Source: Perilla frutescens | Lineage: Eukaryota > Streptophyta > Magnoliopsida > Lamiales > Lamiaceae | Reading direction: 5' to 3' | DNA length: 64,000 nt | Assembly (NCBI GenBank): GCA_026008535.1 | Contig: BRKX01000017.1 | Location: forward strand, 9,874,501-9,938,500 | Shown: piece after piece, positions 45,645 through 57,500 of the stretch | How positions within the stretch are numbered: position 1 is the first letter of the stretch | How the letters are laid out: every line of letters starts with the position of its first letter | Notes under the pieces: generated by a model | Told to the model about the DNA's origin: nothing | Database searches by the model: none | The model's input: only the letters and a program-made list of their open reading frames with translations | Program-made: the position numbers and the translations under genes

Positions 45645-46953
45645 ATGTCTTCATCCGATAATGACTCTACCACTAGTCATAATGATGATGACTATCAACC
45701 TCTTGATAGCACAATCTTTAATTGGCTAGTGGATGATGCAGACGAATGAAGACTTCTCGAGCTTATGGAACAAGTTGCAGGTTCAAGCTCTTGATCAAGA
45801 AGGTATATCCATCGAGATCGTGAAGAGGCTCATGCTCGACTTATGAAGGATTACTTTGATGAAAATCCAACATATAGTCCCAACATATTTCGACGGCATT
45901 TCCGAATGTGTAAAGAGTTATTCACTAGCATAGTCAATGCCTTGGAATCTCACTCTGAATACTTTTAGTGGAGGGTCGATGCAACAATGAGAAAAGGTTT
46001 CTCACCATTTCAAAAATGCACGGTGGCCATCAGACAATTAACATATGGTGGTCCGGATGATCATTATGATGAGTACTTACGTGTTGCAGAAACAACGACA
46101 ATCGATTGTTTGTTTAACTTTTGTCGATGTATGATTGAAGTATTCAGTGAATATTACTTGAGACGGCCGAATACTTCTCACTGTCAACGTTTAATACACA
46201 TGCATGAACAGAGGCATGGTTTTCTAGGAATGCTCGATAGCCTCGATTGCATGCATTGGGAATGAAAAAATTGTCCAGTCGCTTGGGAAGGTCAATATAC
46301 TCGTGGCGATCATGGAGTCTCAACAATTATGCTTGAAGCGGTCGCGTCTGCTAATTTGTGGATATGGCATGCTTTCTTTGGCACGGCGGGATCAAACAAT
46401 GACATCAATGTGCTTAATCAGTCCCCGTTTGTTCAACGACGTTTTACAAGGTCGCGCGCCGATGGTGAATTTCACTATAAACGGTACGCATTATTCACAA
46501 GGGTATTATCTAACAGATGGAATCTATCCAGAATGGGCCACTTTTGTCAAAAGCTTTCAGTGTCCTCAGGATCCTAAGAGAAAAAAGTTCAAGGAAATGC
46601 AGGAAGCTGTCAGAAAAGATGTTGAACGGGCATTCGGGGTACTCCAAGCTCGTTGGGCAATGATTAGAAATCCAACTCGTTTTTGGCAGAAAAATAATTT
46701 GAAAGAAATTATGTTAGCTTGCATTATCTTACATAATATGATTATCGAGGATGAAGGAGATACAACACCCGATTGGACAGACGAACCCGACATCAACGAA
46801 TCAAGCAGCAATTATCCAAAGATGAACTAAGGCTCTACCAGAGCATTTCATGATTATCTCAGGAGAGGTTCTGAATTACGTGATAGGGAAAAGCATCACC
46901 AACTTCGAGCCGACTTGATCGAGCACGTGTAGGCAATATGTGGTGATAATTAA
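45645..46953 (+). pseudogene. Harbinger-3 transposase (DDE_Tnp_4 / HARBI1-like)
   Basis: The ATG at 45645 gives MSSSDNDSTTSHNDDDYQPL. Stops follow at 45747 and after GSSS. The family sequence continues with YIHRDREEAHARLMKDYFDE, YSPNIFRRHFRMCKELFTSI, ECTVAIRQLTYG-type helices, LGMLDSLDCMHWE (first Asp, then TGA), SNNDINVLNQSPF (second Asp), a frameshift near 46430, GYYLTDGIYPEWATFVKSF and RKDVERAFGVLQARWAM (Glu), ACIILHNMIIEDE, and after a stop HHQLRADLIEHV. All three catalytic residues survive but at least five disruptions make it non-functional. Confidence 0.85.
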
Positions 46954-47445
46954 TAATTTGTTAATTTAAATTTTATGTATTTTTAATTATGTTGGATGTT
47001 GGTTTGAGTTGTAATTTTTTTTTCATGTATCAATTTAATTTGTGTTTTAATTTTAATATTGCGGAATTTTTTGGGGATTATTTTTAAAATAAATTATATT
47101 AATTAAATATATATTTAAATTTAAATATGAAAGTAAAAATAATTATCTATATATAAAATAAATAAATTAATAAGATATAATAAAAGATAAATGAGTAGAT
47201 ATGATAGCAGGCCCATTAATAATTACTTTTTAGGTAGAATGATTGGAGAGAAATATATTAGGTAGATAATACATAGATATTTTATGATGTGGCAGTGGTA
47301 GCACGTCAAACTGGCCAGAATTACTGTGGATGGCCTAATAGACGTTGAAATCATTTATGGTCATCAATGTGGTTTGGCGACCTATCACATCGTAACTTAA
47401 TATTTATCCTTTTCTCTTCAGGAACTTTCAGAGAGCTTGTCTTTG

Positions 47446-47868
47446 ATGGCTTATGCTGCTCTCCATTCACTCACGAAAAAGCTAGATGAGATCCTCGATC
47501 ATCGATTTTGTAATTTTTGTAACATTGAATATTGCATTCTGCTCCATAACAAGCAACGCGATCAACGGCTACATGAAAATGTTGATTTTTCTTGTTAACT
47601 TTTCTCGGCGATTTTCCAAGGCCGGCCGGAAAATTAGAAGCAGGAGTCACAGATGCAGCAAATCAAGCACAAGTCCTTTTTTACAACCTCCAACTCCTTG
47701 ATGTAAGTGGTTCACAATACAAAACCAGATTTTGTGATTATTTTTTGAAGTGGTTCCCAAAAAGTGTTCATCATCCGCAGGTGTTAGCGGATCACAACTC
47801 GATCAGAAAGGTTTTGCCACGAGTTAGAAGATTTAATAGTAGAAACAGATTTCTTTCGGGATAAAGCG
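47446..47868 (+). pseudogene. Frameshifted coiled-coil N terminus of the NLR gene
   Basis: An ATG at 47446 starts MAYAALHSLTKKLDEIL and continues LLHNKQRDQRLHENVDF, which fits the start of R1-type coiled-coil domains. The frame then shifts near 47590 (T-runs) to TFLGDFPRPAGKLEAGVTDA and ANQAQVLFYNLQLLD. It shifts back before 47820 to ERFCHELEDLIVETDFF, which is in frame with the 777-codon ORF. The two shifts restore the phase but break translation. No introns with good splice sites explain them. Either this is a pseudogene, or translation begins at the internal ATG (47869), giving a protein without most of the coiled coil, or the assembly has errors in homopolymers. Confidence 0.6.
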
Positions 47869-50202
47869 ATGCAGATAAAAAGTAGCATGAAAAATCCAAT
47901 GGCACCAAGACTGGCGGCTGATGGCAACGGCACTGTGGTTGGAATCGAAAAAGACTTACTGAAGATAAAGAGCCAGCTATGTGGAGAGTCATCCAAACTT
48001 CAAATCATCCCCATTGTTGGTATGGGAGGGATTGGGAAGACGACTCTTGCTAGGTATGCTTACGATGACCCTTTAAGTGTTCATCGTTTTGATGTTCGTG
48101 TTTGGGTGACAATATCCCAGAGTTATCACTTGAGGGGAATTCTTGTTACCCTTCTGCATTCCATCAAGAATGTATCTAATGATAAAATACATAACCATCA
48201 ACACAAGTCTGTGGATGAGGAGTCATTGAGAGAGGAAAAATATCGGTATGTGAAGGTGGAGTTACTGAAAGAACATGTATATAAATACTTAAAAGGGAGG
48301 AGATATCTTATAGTGATGGATGATATGTGGGATACTGATGTGTGGGATGATTTACGAATGATTTTTCCAGATGATCGTAATGGGAGTCGGATTATAATAA
48401 CTACGAGGGAGTTCACTGTAGCCTCTTATGTAGACTCTTTGAACCAACCTCACGAGATGCGTTTGATGGCTGTTGATCAAAGTTGGGGGTTACTCAAAGA
48501 GAAGGTCTTTGGACTGGAAAATTGCCCTCCGGAATTAGAGAAATTTGGAAAACTCATTGCGGAAAAGTGCAGAGGGCTTCCCCTTGCAGTTGTCGTGATA
48601 GCTGGAGTTCTCTCTTATAAGGGCAATCAGATGAAAGACTCTTGGGAAAAGATTGCTACAAATGTATCTAAAGCTGTGAACACAAGTGATGGACAGTTTG
48701 ATGATATATTATCATTGAGTTATGCACATTTGCCTCATCATTTAAGATCCTGCTTTCTTTATATGGGAGGTTTTCCTGAAGACTACGACATCAATGTCTC
48801 AAAACTCATTAGATTATGGGCTGCAGAGGGATTTCTGATATCAAATGAATCAAAAGATATGGAAGAGTTGGGATATGAGTATTTGGAAGATTTGGCTAAG
48901 CGAAGTCCTGTTTTGATCAATAGAAAGAGTTTTGATGGCAGGATCAAAACTGTGAAGATTCATGATCTTTTGAGAGACCTTTATTTGAGAAAATCCCGGG
49001 ATGAGAATTTTCTTTCAACCATAAATGAGTTCTCCGGCAGCTTTCCTCTAGGTATTGAGAATTCAAACCGTCTGAGTGTATTCTGTAATGTCTCCGGTGG
49101 CATTCCAAATATGGAGACCTCAACAATCCATACCATCCTTCTTTTTCATCATTGGGCTTTCGATACTTGGAGTTTTCGACTTCTTAGGGTAGTGGATGGA
49201 TTGAGTGTAACACTGAGATCATCCTACTCTTTTAGATATATTGCTGAGCTAATTCACTTGACATACCTTGCTTTGACATGTGAACCTATTAGAAAGTCAC
49301 TCAGAGTTGTTTCTGAGTCCTTGTACCAACTTCAGAATCTTCAGACCTTAATTGTTAGGGCTATGATGAGAGCTGAAATTCAATTCTATAGTTTAGATGA
49401 TGAATACTTAAATCAGTGGTACATGAAGTTTGAAATTTGGAGAATGCCACAATTGAGGCACCTGATCTTGTTGAGTGGCTTCCTACCCGATCCTTCTACA
49501 GCGAGTTTTCACGAAGTTTCCTCTCTGCAGAACCTGCACACACTTTCGCGTATAAAAGATTTCAAGTGCTCTGAAAGGATGCTGGAAATGATTCCAAACC
49601 TAAAGAAGTTGGGAATTATATACTCGTATGAGGGTACGTACGAAACAGGATGGTCAGAGTATGGGTTGAACAATCTTGTTCATTTACAAAGGCTTGAAAA
49701 GTTGAGTTTGTATGCAGAGCCTTATCCAAACTTGAAGAATGATCTGTCACAGAGCATTGCTTTCCCTATGACACTGAAGAAGTTGGCCTTAAGTGGCTGC
49801 AGATTTCCATGGGAAGATATGAGAATAATCGGATCATTGCCTAATCTTCAAGTGCTCAAACTAATGAGACGCGCCTGCCTTGGAACTGAATGGGAAACAA
49901 CTGAAGGGGAATTCAGTCAACTGAAAGTACTTCTAATTGACAGCACTGATCTCCATGAATGGAGAGCAGACAGTTCCTCTTTCCCTATGCTCGAGCGCCT
50001 AACTCTTTATGAATGTGACAATTTGAGAGAGCTTCCAGATGGTATTGGAGATATACCAATGCTGAAGTTGATTGAGGTGGATATCCAGAACTTATCAGTT
50101 GTGGAGTCTGCAAAATGTATTGAAGAAGAACAACAAAGCTTGGGCAATGATGACCTGCAGATTCGTTTCATTAAGTCACGTAGCTGGGGAAATTCGACAT
50201 GA
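47869..50202 (+). CDS. NB-ARC-LRR disease resistance protein, R1/late-blight-resistance-like
   Basis: The 777-codon ORF contains the full NB-ARC switch: P-loop VGMGGIGKTTLARYAYDD (residues ~49-66), FDVRVWVTISQSYHLRGIL, kinase-2 YLIVMDDMWD, GSRIIITTRE, GLPL motif CRGLPLAVVVIAGVLS, RNBS-D CFLYMGGFPEDYDI and an MHD-like VKIHDLLRDLYLRK. About 400 residues of imperfect leucine-rich repeats follow (LRHLILLSG, LKKLALSGCRFPWEDMRIIG, LERLTLYECDNLRELPDGIG). The plan is that of R1/R1B-type CC-NLRs, cytoplasmic immune receptors for pathogen effectors. The ATG at 47869 is the first in the open frame, but homologues begin about 140 residues earlier. A Harbinger element ends only ~110 bp upstream of the likely original start. 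Confidence 0.9.
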   Translation: MQIKSSMKNPMAPRLAADGNGTVVGIEKDLLKIKSQLCGESSKLQIIPIVGMGGIGKTTLARYAYDDPLSVHRFDVRVWVTISQSYHLRGILVTLLHSIKNVSNDKIHNHQHKSVDEESLREEKYRYVKVELLKEHVYKYLKGRRYLIVMDDMWDTDVWDDLRMIFPDDRNGSRIIITTREFTVASYVDSLNQPHEMRLMAVDQSWGLLKEKVFGLENCPPELEKFGKLIAEKCRGLPLAVVVIAGVLSYKGNQMKDSWEKIATNVSKAVNTSDGQFDDILSLSYAHLPHHLRSCFLYMGGFPEDYDINVSKLIRLWAAEGFLISNESKDMEELGYEYLEDLAKRSPVLINRKSFDGRIKTVKIHDLLRDLYLRKSRDENFLSTINEFSGSFPLGIENSNRLSVFCNVSGGIPNMETSTIHTILLFHHWAFDTWSFRLLRVVDGLSVTLRSSYSFRYIAELIHLTYLALTCEPIRKSLRVVSESLYQLQNLQTLIVRAMMRAEIQFYSLDDEYLNQWYMKFEIWRMPQLRHLILLSGFLPDPSTASFHEVSSLQNLHTLSRIKDFKCSERMLEMIPNLKKLGIIYSYEGTYETGWSEYGLNNLVHLQRLEKLSLYAEPYPNLKNDLSQSIAFPMTLKKLALSGCRFPWEDMRIIGSLPNLQVLKLMRRACLGTEWETTEGEFSQLKVLLIDSTDLHEWRADSSSFPMLERLTLYECDNLRELPDGIGDIPMLKLIEVDIQNLSVVESAKCIEEEQQSLGNDDLQIRFIKSRSWGNST

Positions 50203-50499
50203 AATCCATCTCTTACAATAGTTGTTATTTGCTAGTTGCTACTCATTAATTTAGGATCATTTTGTTATCAATCTCTTTTCCTACGTAAGTTTTATAATGA
50301 TGTTTTGATTTTCAAGGTGTTGTTTGAATAACATCAGATATTTTTCTGACTGGTGAGTGTATGCCATTTTGTGCTTAATGAGATGCTGGCATATTTGGTA
50401 TTGTATGGTGTCTAATGTTTTATAAATGTGGAAGAAGGCATCTACACTTTGTACGTAGACATGTTATACTTAGTTATACATTTTTCACAATTAACTGAA
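50203..50499 (+). other. 3' flank of the NLR gene
   Basis: Noncoding, AT-rich. It presumably includes the 3' UTR; no clear polyadenylation signal could be singled out. Confidence 0.4.
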
Positions 50500-50508
50500 T
50501 TAAGTGAA

Positions 50509-51368
50509 GGGTAATTCTATTCACAACCCCCCATTTTTCTCCCTACAACCCCCAAATTTAATTAAAATATAAATATTTTTTAGATTGACAATTTTATCCT
50601 TACGGCCTCATATTTGGAAAACTTAAAAATAAATAAATAAATCTTGTATCATGTAGGCCGTAGCAGATTCATCTTTCTTTGCGGTTGCACGCGGGAATGT
50701 AAAATACATTTCAATATAGATGGTTAACTCTTAAAATGATTTCTTATTGCATAATCTATGCTTAATGATTTTGTAGAACAAGTAGCTATGAAAGCAATAT
50801 CTTGTTCCTCTTTTATTTTTCATTGTCCCTAAAACAAAATCACCAATTGAATCGCATGCTTATAAGTTATACCGGATACTTTCCGATAATATGCAACAAT
50901 ACAGAAGTGGAAGGTAGATCATAGATAAAAGTTTAATGGATCCCACAAGAGTAGTTCATCACTTGAAGCTTTCATCAATTTGAGTTTTCAGAAAATCCTC
51001 TGCAAGCATATTCTTCGCTATTCACCAATAATTATTTTTAAATTCGAGATCAATATGTGCCTTTGCGTTGGTGTGATACAAAATCTGAAGAATTCTTCGT
51101 GAAAGGTTTGTCAAAATCTAAAGATTATTATTTAATCCCAGACACTCCGACAAGCAATAAAAAAAAGAGTAAGGATTATATTATTCAAGAACTTACACTC
51201 AAAAATAAGGGCAGAGTTGTATAAGAACGGAGGTTTTAATTTTTTTTGGGGGAAGTTAAAGCTTATATTGGCTATAAGGATAAAATAGTCAATTAAAAAA
51301 ATATTTATAATTTAATTAAATAAAGGGGGTTGTAAGGAGAAAAATGGGGGTTGTGAATAGAATCACTC
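50509..51368. mobile_element. MULE-type MITE, 860 bp
   Basis: The left end GGGTAATTCTATTCACAACC and the right end, read inward, GAGTGATTCTATTCACAACC continue as inverted repeats of about 90 bp (both with CCATTTTTCTCC, TACAACCCCC and TATAAATATTTTTT). A perfect 9-bp target duplication TTAAGTGAA lies at 50500-50508 and 51369-51377, the size typical of Mutator-like elements. The interior has no coding sequence. Confidence 0.85.
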
Positions 51369-51377
51369 TTAAGTGAA

Positions 51378-52270
51378 CCTTAATTCCTAAAAAATCTTAC
51401 TCTAAAAAAAACCTAAAAAAATAGTTTTTATGATTCGAAAGCCTATAAGATGATGTTTGTGAACTTGTGATTTAGAAGTTTTAGAACAACTAGCATTACA
51501 CCCATGCAATGCGAGTGTCATATTTCACAATTTTATAAAATTGAATAATTCAATATGAGAATTGTGATAGTAAAATGAGGCAATATACAAATTGTAAAAT
51601 ATTATGACAAATAAACATAAAATTTTAAAAGTTACAAATTTAAAAATAGTTACTTGTGTATGACATTTTTCATTGATTTACAATTTAAACTATCATTATC
51701 ATTTGATAGTTATAGAACCATTTACTATTAACTTTATCAATAGTACAAAAGTAAAATCAACAAAATTATTAATTGTGGCCAAATTTGTCAAGTTTCATGT
51801 AGATATGAATTTCAATTCATATGTAAAAGTAATTGTCAGCCCAAAAATACAACACAAAATTGTAATAATAGTTTTTTTAGTAAATTCAAATATGTGAAAA
51901 TAAGAAGTATGAGTGTAATAATATTTGACCACTAAAAATGCTCGTTTGGAAGCCGATCATCCCTTGTGCACTTTGGCATAACATATAAAAATGTGCACTT
52001 AAACGTCAATATTTTGTTTGATTTTTCTTTTTTTCCTATTCTTTATTTCAATCTTGTTTTTATGTTTTGTTCCTCGTTTATATTTAACCATTTTTAATAT
52101 ATTTAATATTAGTTATTAGTTAATCATTTTTATAAGGGTTGATTTTTCATGATTAGGGTTACTTTTTTTAGCTAATCATTTTAATTGTTTAGGATTGATT
52201 ATATAATAATTATAATTTATAATAAATTTTAATTTCTAAATAAAAGTTATCTCTTATTTATTGAATTTTA
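51378..52270. other. AT-rich stretch, no gene
   Basis: No coding frame or element border is recognised. Confidence 0.4.
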
Positions 52271-52279
52271 GGTAAATGA

Positions 52280-52747
52280 TAACGACAGGTGTGCGGACGT
52301 GGACTAATGGGGACATCTTATATTGTTGACCATATTTTAAGTTTTGAAATATTGACTTTGTTTAGTTGTGATTAACAAATATGATTATTTATGTTTCCGC
52401 TATATGTTTATATGAATATTTAAATATTTTTATGGATGTGTGTGATCATTGTGGATGGATTTGCTGGCATATTTTGACTAGCCATGACTGAACATGTTTT
52501 AATTGGTTGTTCGAAAGGTCTTATCTTAAAATAATAGGTTGGTTGAAAAGTCTTATCTTGGGTGATTGATTGTTGAATGCTAAACGCTTGTAAGCGTGAA
52601 ATGTATTGATATTCTAAAAGAAATGTTGTCCGAATTTTTATAAATTGAAAAAATAATTTATGTTAATGTGCGAAAATTTTATTGTGAATTTCATTTCTCA
52701 TGTGTGTTTTTGTTAGCACCCTGGGCTTCCGGATTCGGGGCGCTACA
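52280..52747 (+). repeat. 3' fragment of a Tekay/Del-type LTR
   Basis: It ends TTAGCACCCTGGGCTTCCGG followed by ATTCGGGGCGCTACA, the same terminal words as the LTR at 6815-9101 but on the opposite strand. No LTR start or primer binding site is found, so it is a truncated remnant; the left limit is a guess. Confidence 0.5.
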
Positions 52748-53159
52748 CATTCTATACTACAGATAAAATTTATTAGTTTTTCTTCTATGCTTTTTTTTCG
52801 AATTAAGATTATTATGCTTTATTTAATTTAGCATTTCTTAATTATATTTCATTCTACCCAATTATTGAATATATATAATTATTTTTTATGAAATATGCAA
52901 TTATTAACTAAAAATGAAAATTAAATGATAAAACATAATTTTATATCCTATTGGTTAGAATAAACCCTAATTAATAATTATAAAATTATATTAAGCACGA
53001 GAAATTAAAATTGAAGAAAAAAGTAATAAAAATTAATAATTTTAAATGTGTAGCACCGAGTGTTGCACAAAGTGTAGCAAATAATTTCATTTCATTTTGG
53101 ACTTTCTTATTATCACATAAAATCGTTTATTGTAATTTTTGTGTTGCATTTCATATTAC

Positions 53160-54360
53160 ACATTCGATTTTCTTTTCTTTTTTTTCCTTTTTCTTTCCTT
53201 GACTTTAGTTTCTTGTGATTTACTTTAATTTTACACTTATTATTTAGGGCTCATCATACTCAATTAGAGTTTATTATAATTTTTTAAAGTTTAATTTTTC
53301 AAACAATCAATTAATAACTAAAAAATATAATACAATTTAATTGTGTGAGCTGAACAATACATTACAAGTGAAGCTAAAGTACGAGAAATTGAAATCGAAA
53401 AAAAAAAAAAAACCTAATGTGCAATAATGAATACAATACATGATTGAATAGATGATAAAATTAAACAATCCAGAAAAGAAATACCTTTGTAAGATTCTAT
53501 GTATTTTCGAGTTACTTACTGTATCACATCATATCCCCGTATTATGTGTTGAATTTATTTATAACAACTTTGACGATATATTCCTTGTACAATTATCAAG
53601 CTTAATACTTATTCATGGAATGAGGTCCTCTATTTTACATTTGATGTTTCAACCTTCCAAGATCTAATTTATGATTTTTTCTTCCAATGTTTTCATCCAT
53701 TTTAATTTATTGTGTTTTATTTTAAGTTTACACTTATTAATTAGGGTTAATTTCGTTGAATTAGGATTTACAATTATTTTTTAGCATTTAATTTTTAAAA
53801 ATATAATTATTATGATTGATTAAATATGATTTATAATTTTTTAAATTACAATCTTTTGTTGATAAATGTGACTAGATCGATTATATTATAATTAATTTTT
53901 ATTTTTGTAATATCTATTATTAACCTTGTAAATTCAATCGTGTAACATTGTTTGGAACATTAAATGTGGAATAAATGATCTCATCCGCTTATCTATGATT
54001 AACTTTCTCCCAAGTAAAGTGGTACTTACACTTTCAAACTAATTGTTCCACATAACCTTTTTTCACGATAAGTAAAAAGGTACTGACGAAATAAAAAGAA
54101 AATACAGCATTCCCTAAGAAAAAATAACATAGACAAAGTACACATGAGATCTTTGAGTTCAAAATTTTGTATGACAACCGTGTACTAAACATTAAAATTA
54201 TTCGCTTTTTTTCTTTTTTCTTCAATTTTAATTTCTTTTAGTTTAGTATAATTTTACAATACTATTTAGGGTTCATTCCATCCATTTAGAGTTTATAATT
54301 ATTTTTTAGTGTCTAATTTGCATTTTGAATTTTTAGTTAATACATTTGATTTTTAGGGAT
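53160..54360 (+). repeat. Three diverged copies of an AT-rich module
   Basis: At about 53160-53330, 53670-53820 and 54190-54350 the order is the same: a T/C-rich run, TTT(A/T)ATTTTAC-like, ACTTATTA or CTATTTAGGG, then (T/A)AGAGTTTA or TAGGATTTA, then ATTATTTTTTAG-like. The spacing is about 500 bp. Confidence 0.5.
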
Positions 54361-54573
54361 GATTATTCCATAATTATGGTATATAATTTTTTTTAAAAAA
54401 AATAACTTAATTAGGAATTAGTTATAATATAATAAAAATTATTTTTATAAAATACATATTAAAATTACATAATTTTAATATTGGCACACGGATAAAGTAC
54501 GCAATTTGGACTAGAGAATCTCATCCGCACAAATTACGCAATAACAAATACAGCCTTATGATCAATGATTAAT

Positions 54574-57500
54574 TCATAGTGCCGACGTGATGAATGGCAT
54601 ACTTTCCCGGTCAGCCACCGCATCACTGCCACCTTTCAACATCCTCTCGAGCTCAAACACAAACACTTTCATGGCATCCGCCGTCAAGCATATTGACACC
54701 AATATTCCGTTCTCACCCTTGTTATTTTTATGAGAAATGTAAAAACTCGGAAGGCCGCCTAATTTCATCGGACCGCCATACACCGGATTTCCCCAACCAA
54801 AATCCAATTCATTGAAGCCGACGTTCTTCAAATCGGATACTATGAAGCATCCCACCACTGTAAAATGTGGCCGGCCTCTAATCACCATCATATCAGCAGT
54901 TGATTTCACAAACTCCTCTGTCACGTCGGTTTTCATCTTCTTTACAAGCTCCACTGCATAATGCAATGGATTTTTCGACAAGTCACCGGCGGTGGAAATG
55001 GCAATGTCGAAAGCTATCGCGTTGCCGTAGTAACCATCTGGGAGCGGTGGATTCAATAGTTTTCGACAGTTCACGGGGAATAAGAGTTTGACCACTTCGT
55101 TAGGCTCCGGCGAGATGGCAACCGTACGGCAATGCCAAAGGCTGGCCGTTAGGAGATCAAAGGTGGAGCAGCCGCGTAAGTGAAGGGGTAGGTGGCTGCG
55201 GAGGGCGGAGAATTCGCCGGAGCCAAAGAAGAAGGTGCGTTGCACCATGCCATCCGGTGCGATCACCCCGGTCCCTTTGCTATCGGGAACACCGCTGTAC
55301 GCATGGTGCGTGCATGTCACACACGGAGGGTTGCGCGCATTTAGTAGGTGTCTGTCCCAAACGGGAGGAACGGAAGGGGCGTCGGCGCCGCGGGCGAGTT
55401 CCCCGACTGCAGACATAAATTGGATTATTCCGGCGGCGTCGCTCATCGAATGATTGAGGCGGAAAGCAAAGATGAAGCCACCACATTTGAGACGCGTCAC
55501 CTATAAATGACAAGAATTTCATTAATATCTACTCACTAAATGGGTAATAGTTTTTGTACATAATGTAGTCCTTTCATAGATATCTAAACTGTGAAGATTC
55601 TTCTTATACAATATGGACACTCTTCCCCTAACTCACAAAAAATTCAAGTTGTGAACGAAATAATATTTTAATGTTTATGACGCATGCATTACAGTTATGC
55701 TAACAAAACATTATACATTGTTAGTTACTGCATCTTCATATCTATCTATATATTATATAAAACAGAATAGTAGGGTTAAATTTGTCAATTCACATATTAT
55801 TGCTTTATAAAAAAAAAAAAAAAATCAGCGTACGTATCCTGTTGAAGAATTGGGAAGCATCTGTTGAAGTTCTCTGGAGCGAAACATCGCGTCTTTCTTC
55901 AATTAATTGCCAATGAGAACTTTGAGAGAAAGCACATCGGTCTGCTCTCACTTCTCTCAATGGATACAGATACCAATTTATGGCTATCTCTACACAAGGT
56001 AATCGTTTGAATTCTTATGATTTCATCATTTTGTAAATCACGTGAAGATTGTTCTTGATTTTTATTTTTATTTTGTTAATATTTGTTTCTATTCTCTCTT
56101 TTCTACAAAACTCAGACTCAGTATAAATAGAGATTGGTGATGACTGAAATTTTTGGAAGGGGAAGTGTTGATGTGGTTGTTGAGGAGATAAACACATTTT
56201 TCAACACAAGGTAGATAAATCTAAATACGATAAATCTCTTTTCTCTCAATGTGTTTATTAGCCCTCCATCTGTTTGGTACAATGTTTCTTTAATGTATAG
56301 TGATTCTGAATTTTCATTTCCAATATTGTCAATACTCTATTTCCTCAATTTCTGTTGCGCGATATACCGAAACTATTGCTCACGATTCACAAATTAATAA
56401 TTATTTTTAAATTCTTTTAATCAAAATCAATCTTCTTCATGCATCCCTCAAAACACGATTTTGCATTCTCTTTCTCCTCCATCCTCCCCCTTACAGGAGC
56501 AAAATCAACTTCATTCTCCAATGGCAGTGTGGTGCACACTTACCACACTTACAACATGTAATCTATGGACTCCAGTTGCTATACCAATCTCTTGCAAACC
56601 CATGTCCTGATTTTTCTTTTGATTTATTGTTGTAATTTGAATTTTGTAGTTATGTTTCAAATTTAAATTTAGTAGTGAAATCCTCAAGTATTTCTCTGAA
56701 TCCTCAATTGCTCAAAAATTCAATTTTTGACGTCAGCATCAAAATCCATTTAAGTAGATAATTAGGTTCCGGATTGAATATGTACCATCTTATTTATTTA
56801 TTTTGGTAGTTGAAAATGATTCGGATTCGTAGATTTTTTTAATAGGGTGAATATTATACAAATCTGTTAACTTCCGGAACATATTTAAGAGAAAGATTGG
56901 CTGCTAATGGAGTTGTAAGAATAGGTTCTTCTCCTATACACATAAACCAATATGGATACATGCTTACATATGATCATTAAACAGGAAACAATTTTTTTAG
57001 GGAAAAAAGGAATTTTTATTACTCAATATTTGACAGGCTATCCTTAAACCAAGAGATGTTAAAAGAAAATCCTATTCTGCCATACATAACCACCGTTTTG
57101 GTTGATTGGTGTAGATAGAATTAGGTTATATCGAATAAGTTATAGTTTCATTTCTCAGCTCTGCATTTCAAAATACAGTGAGACATATCTTACATAATCA
57201 TCTTTTGAAGGTTGGGTACAAATGAGGATGCTCCATTAATGTTGTGCATCTATATCTGATTATCTCTGCTACATTGTTAAACAAAGTTTGAAGTCATTTT
57301 AGGGAAGCTCATTTAAATGTGAGTTCCGTTTCCACCTCTATCAGAAATTATTTGAACGGGTTTGAAGTGTGATAACTTTGATTCCCATGTTTGTACCTTT
57401 AACCAAGTTGTGGACAAACAACAGACTAAACGTTTTCCTTGCCTCGCCTTCTGAAAAGTAATTTTTAAGACTAAAAGTGTTTTGACCATATTTTAACTGA

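Larger units (their letters stand above)
42081..47335 (+). mobile_element. Harbinger-3: PIF/Harbinger element with ORF1 and transposase, ~5.25 kb
   Basis: The likely left end is GAGCACCTCCAACGGTTAC after TAA (42078-42080). The likely right end, read inward, is GGCCATCCACAGTAATTC before TAA (47336-47338). The two termini are only loosely alike, so the borders are tentative. Inside are an intact ORF1 and a broken transposase, both on the + strand. Several tandem repeats lie between the left end and ORF1 and between the two genes. Confidence 0.6.
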
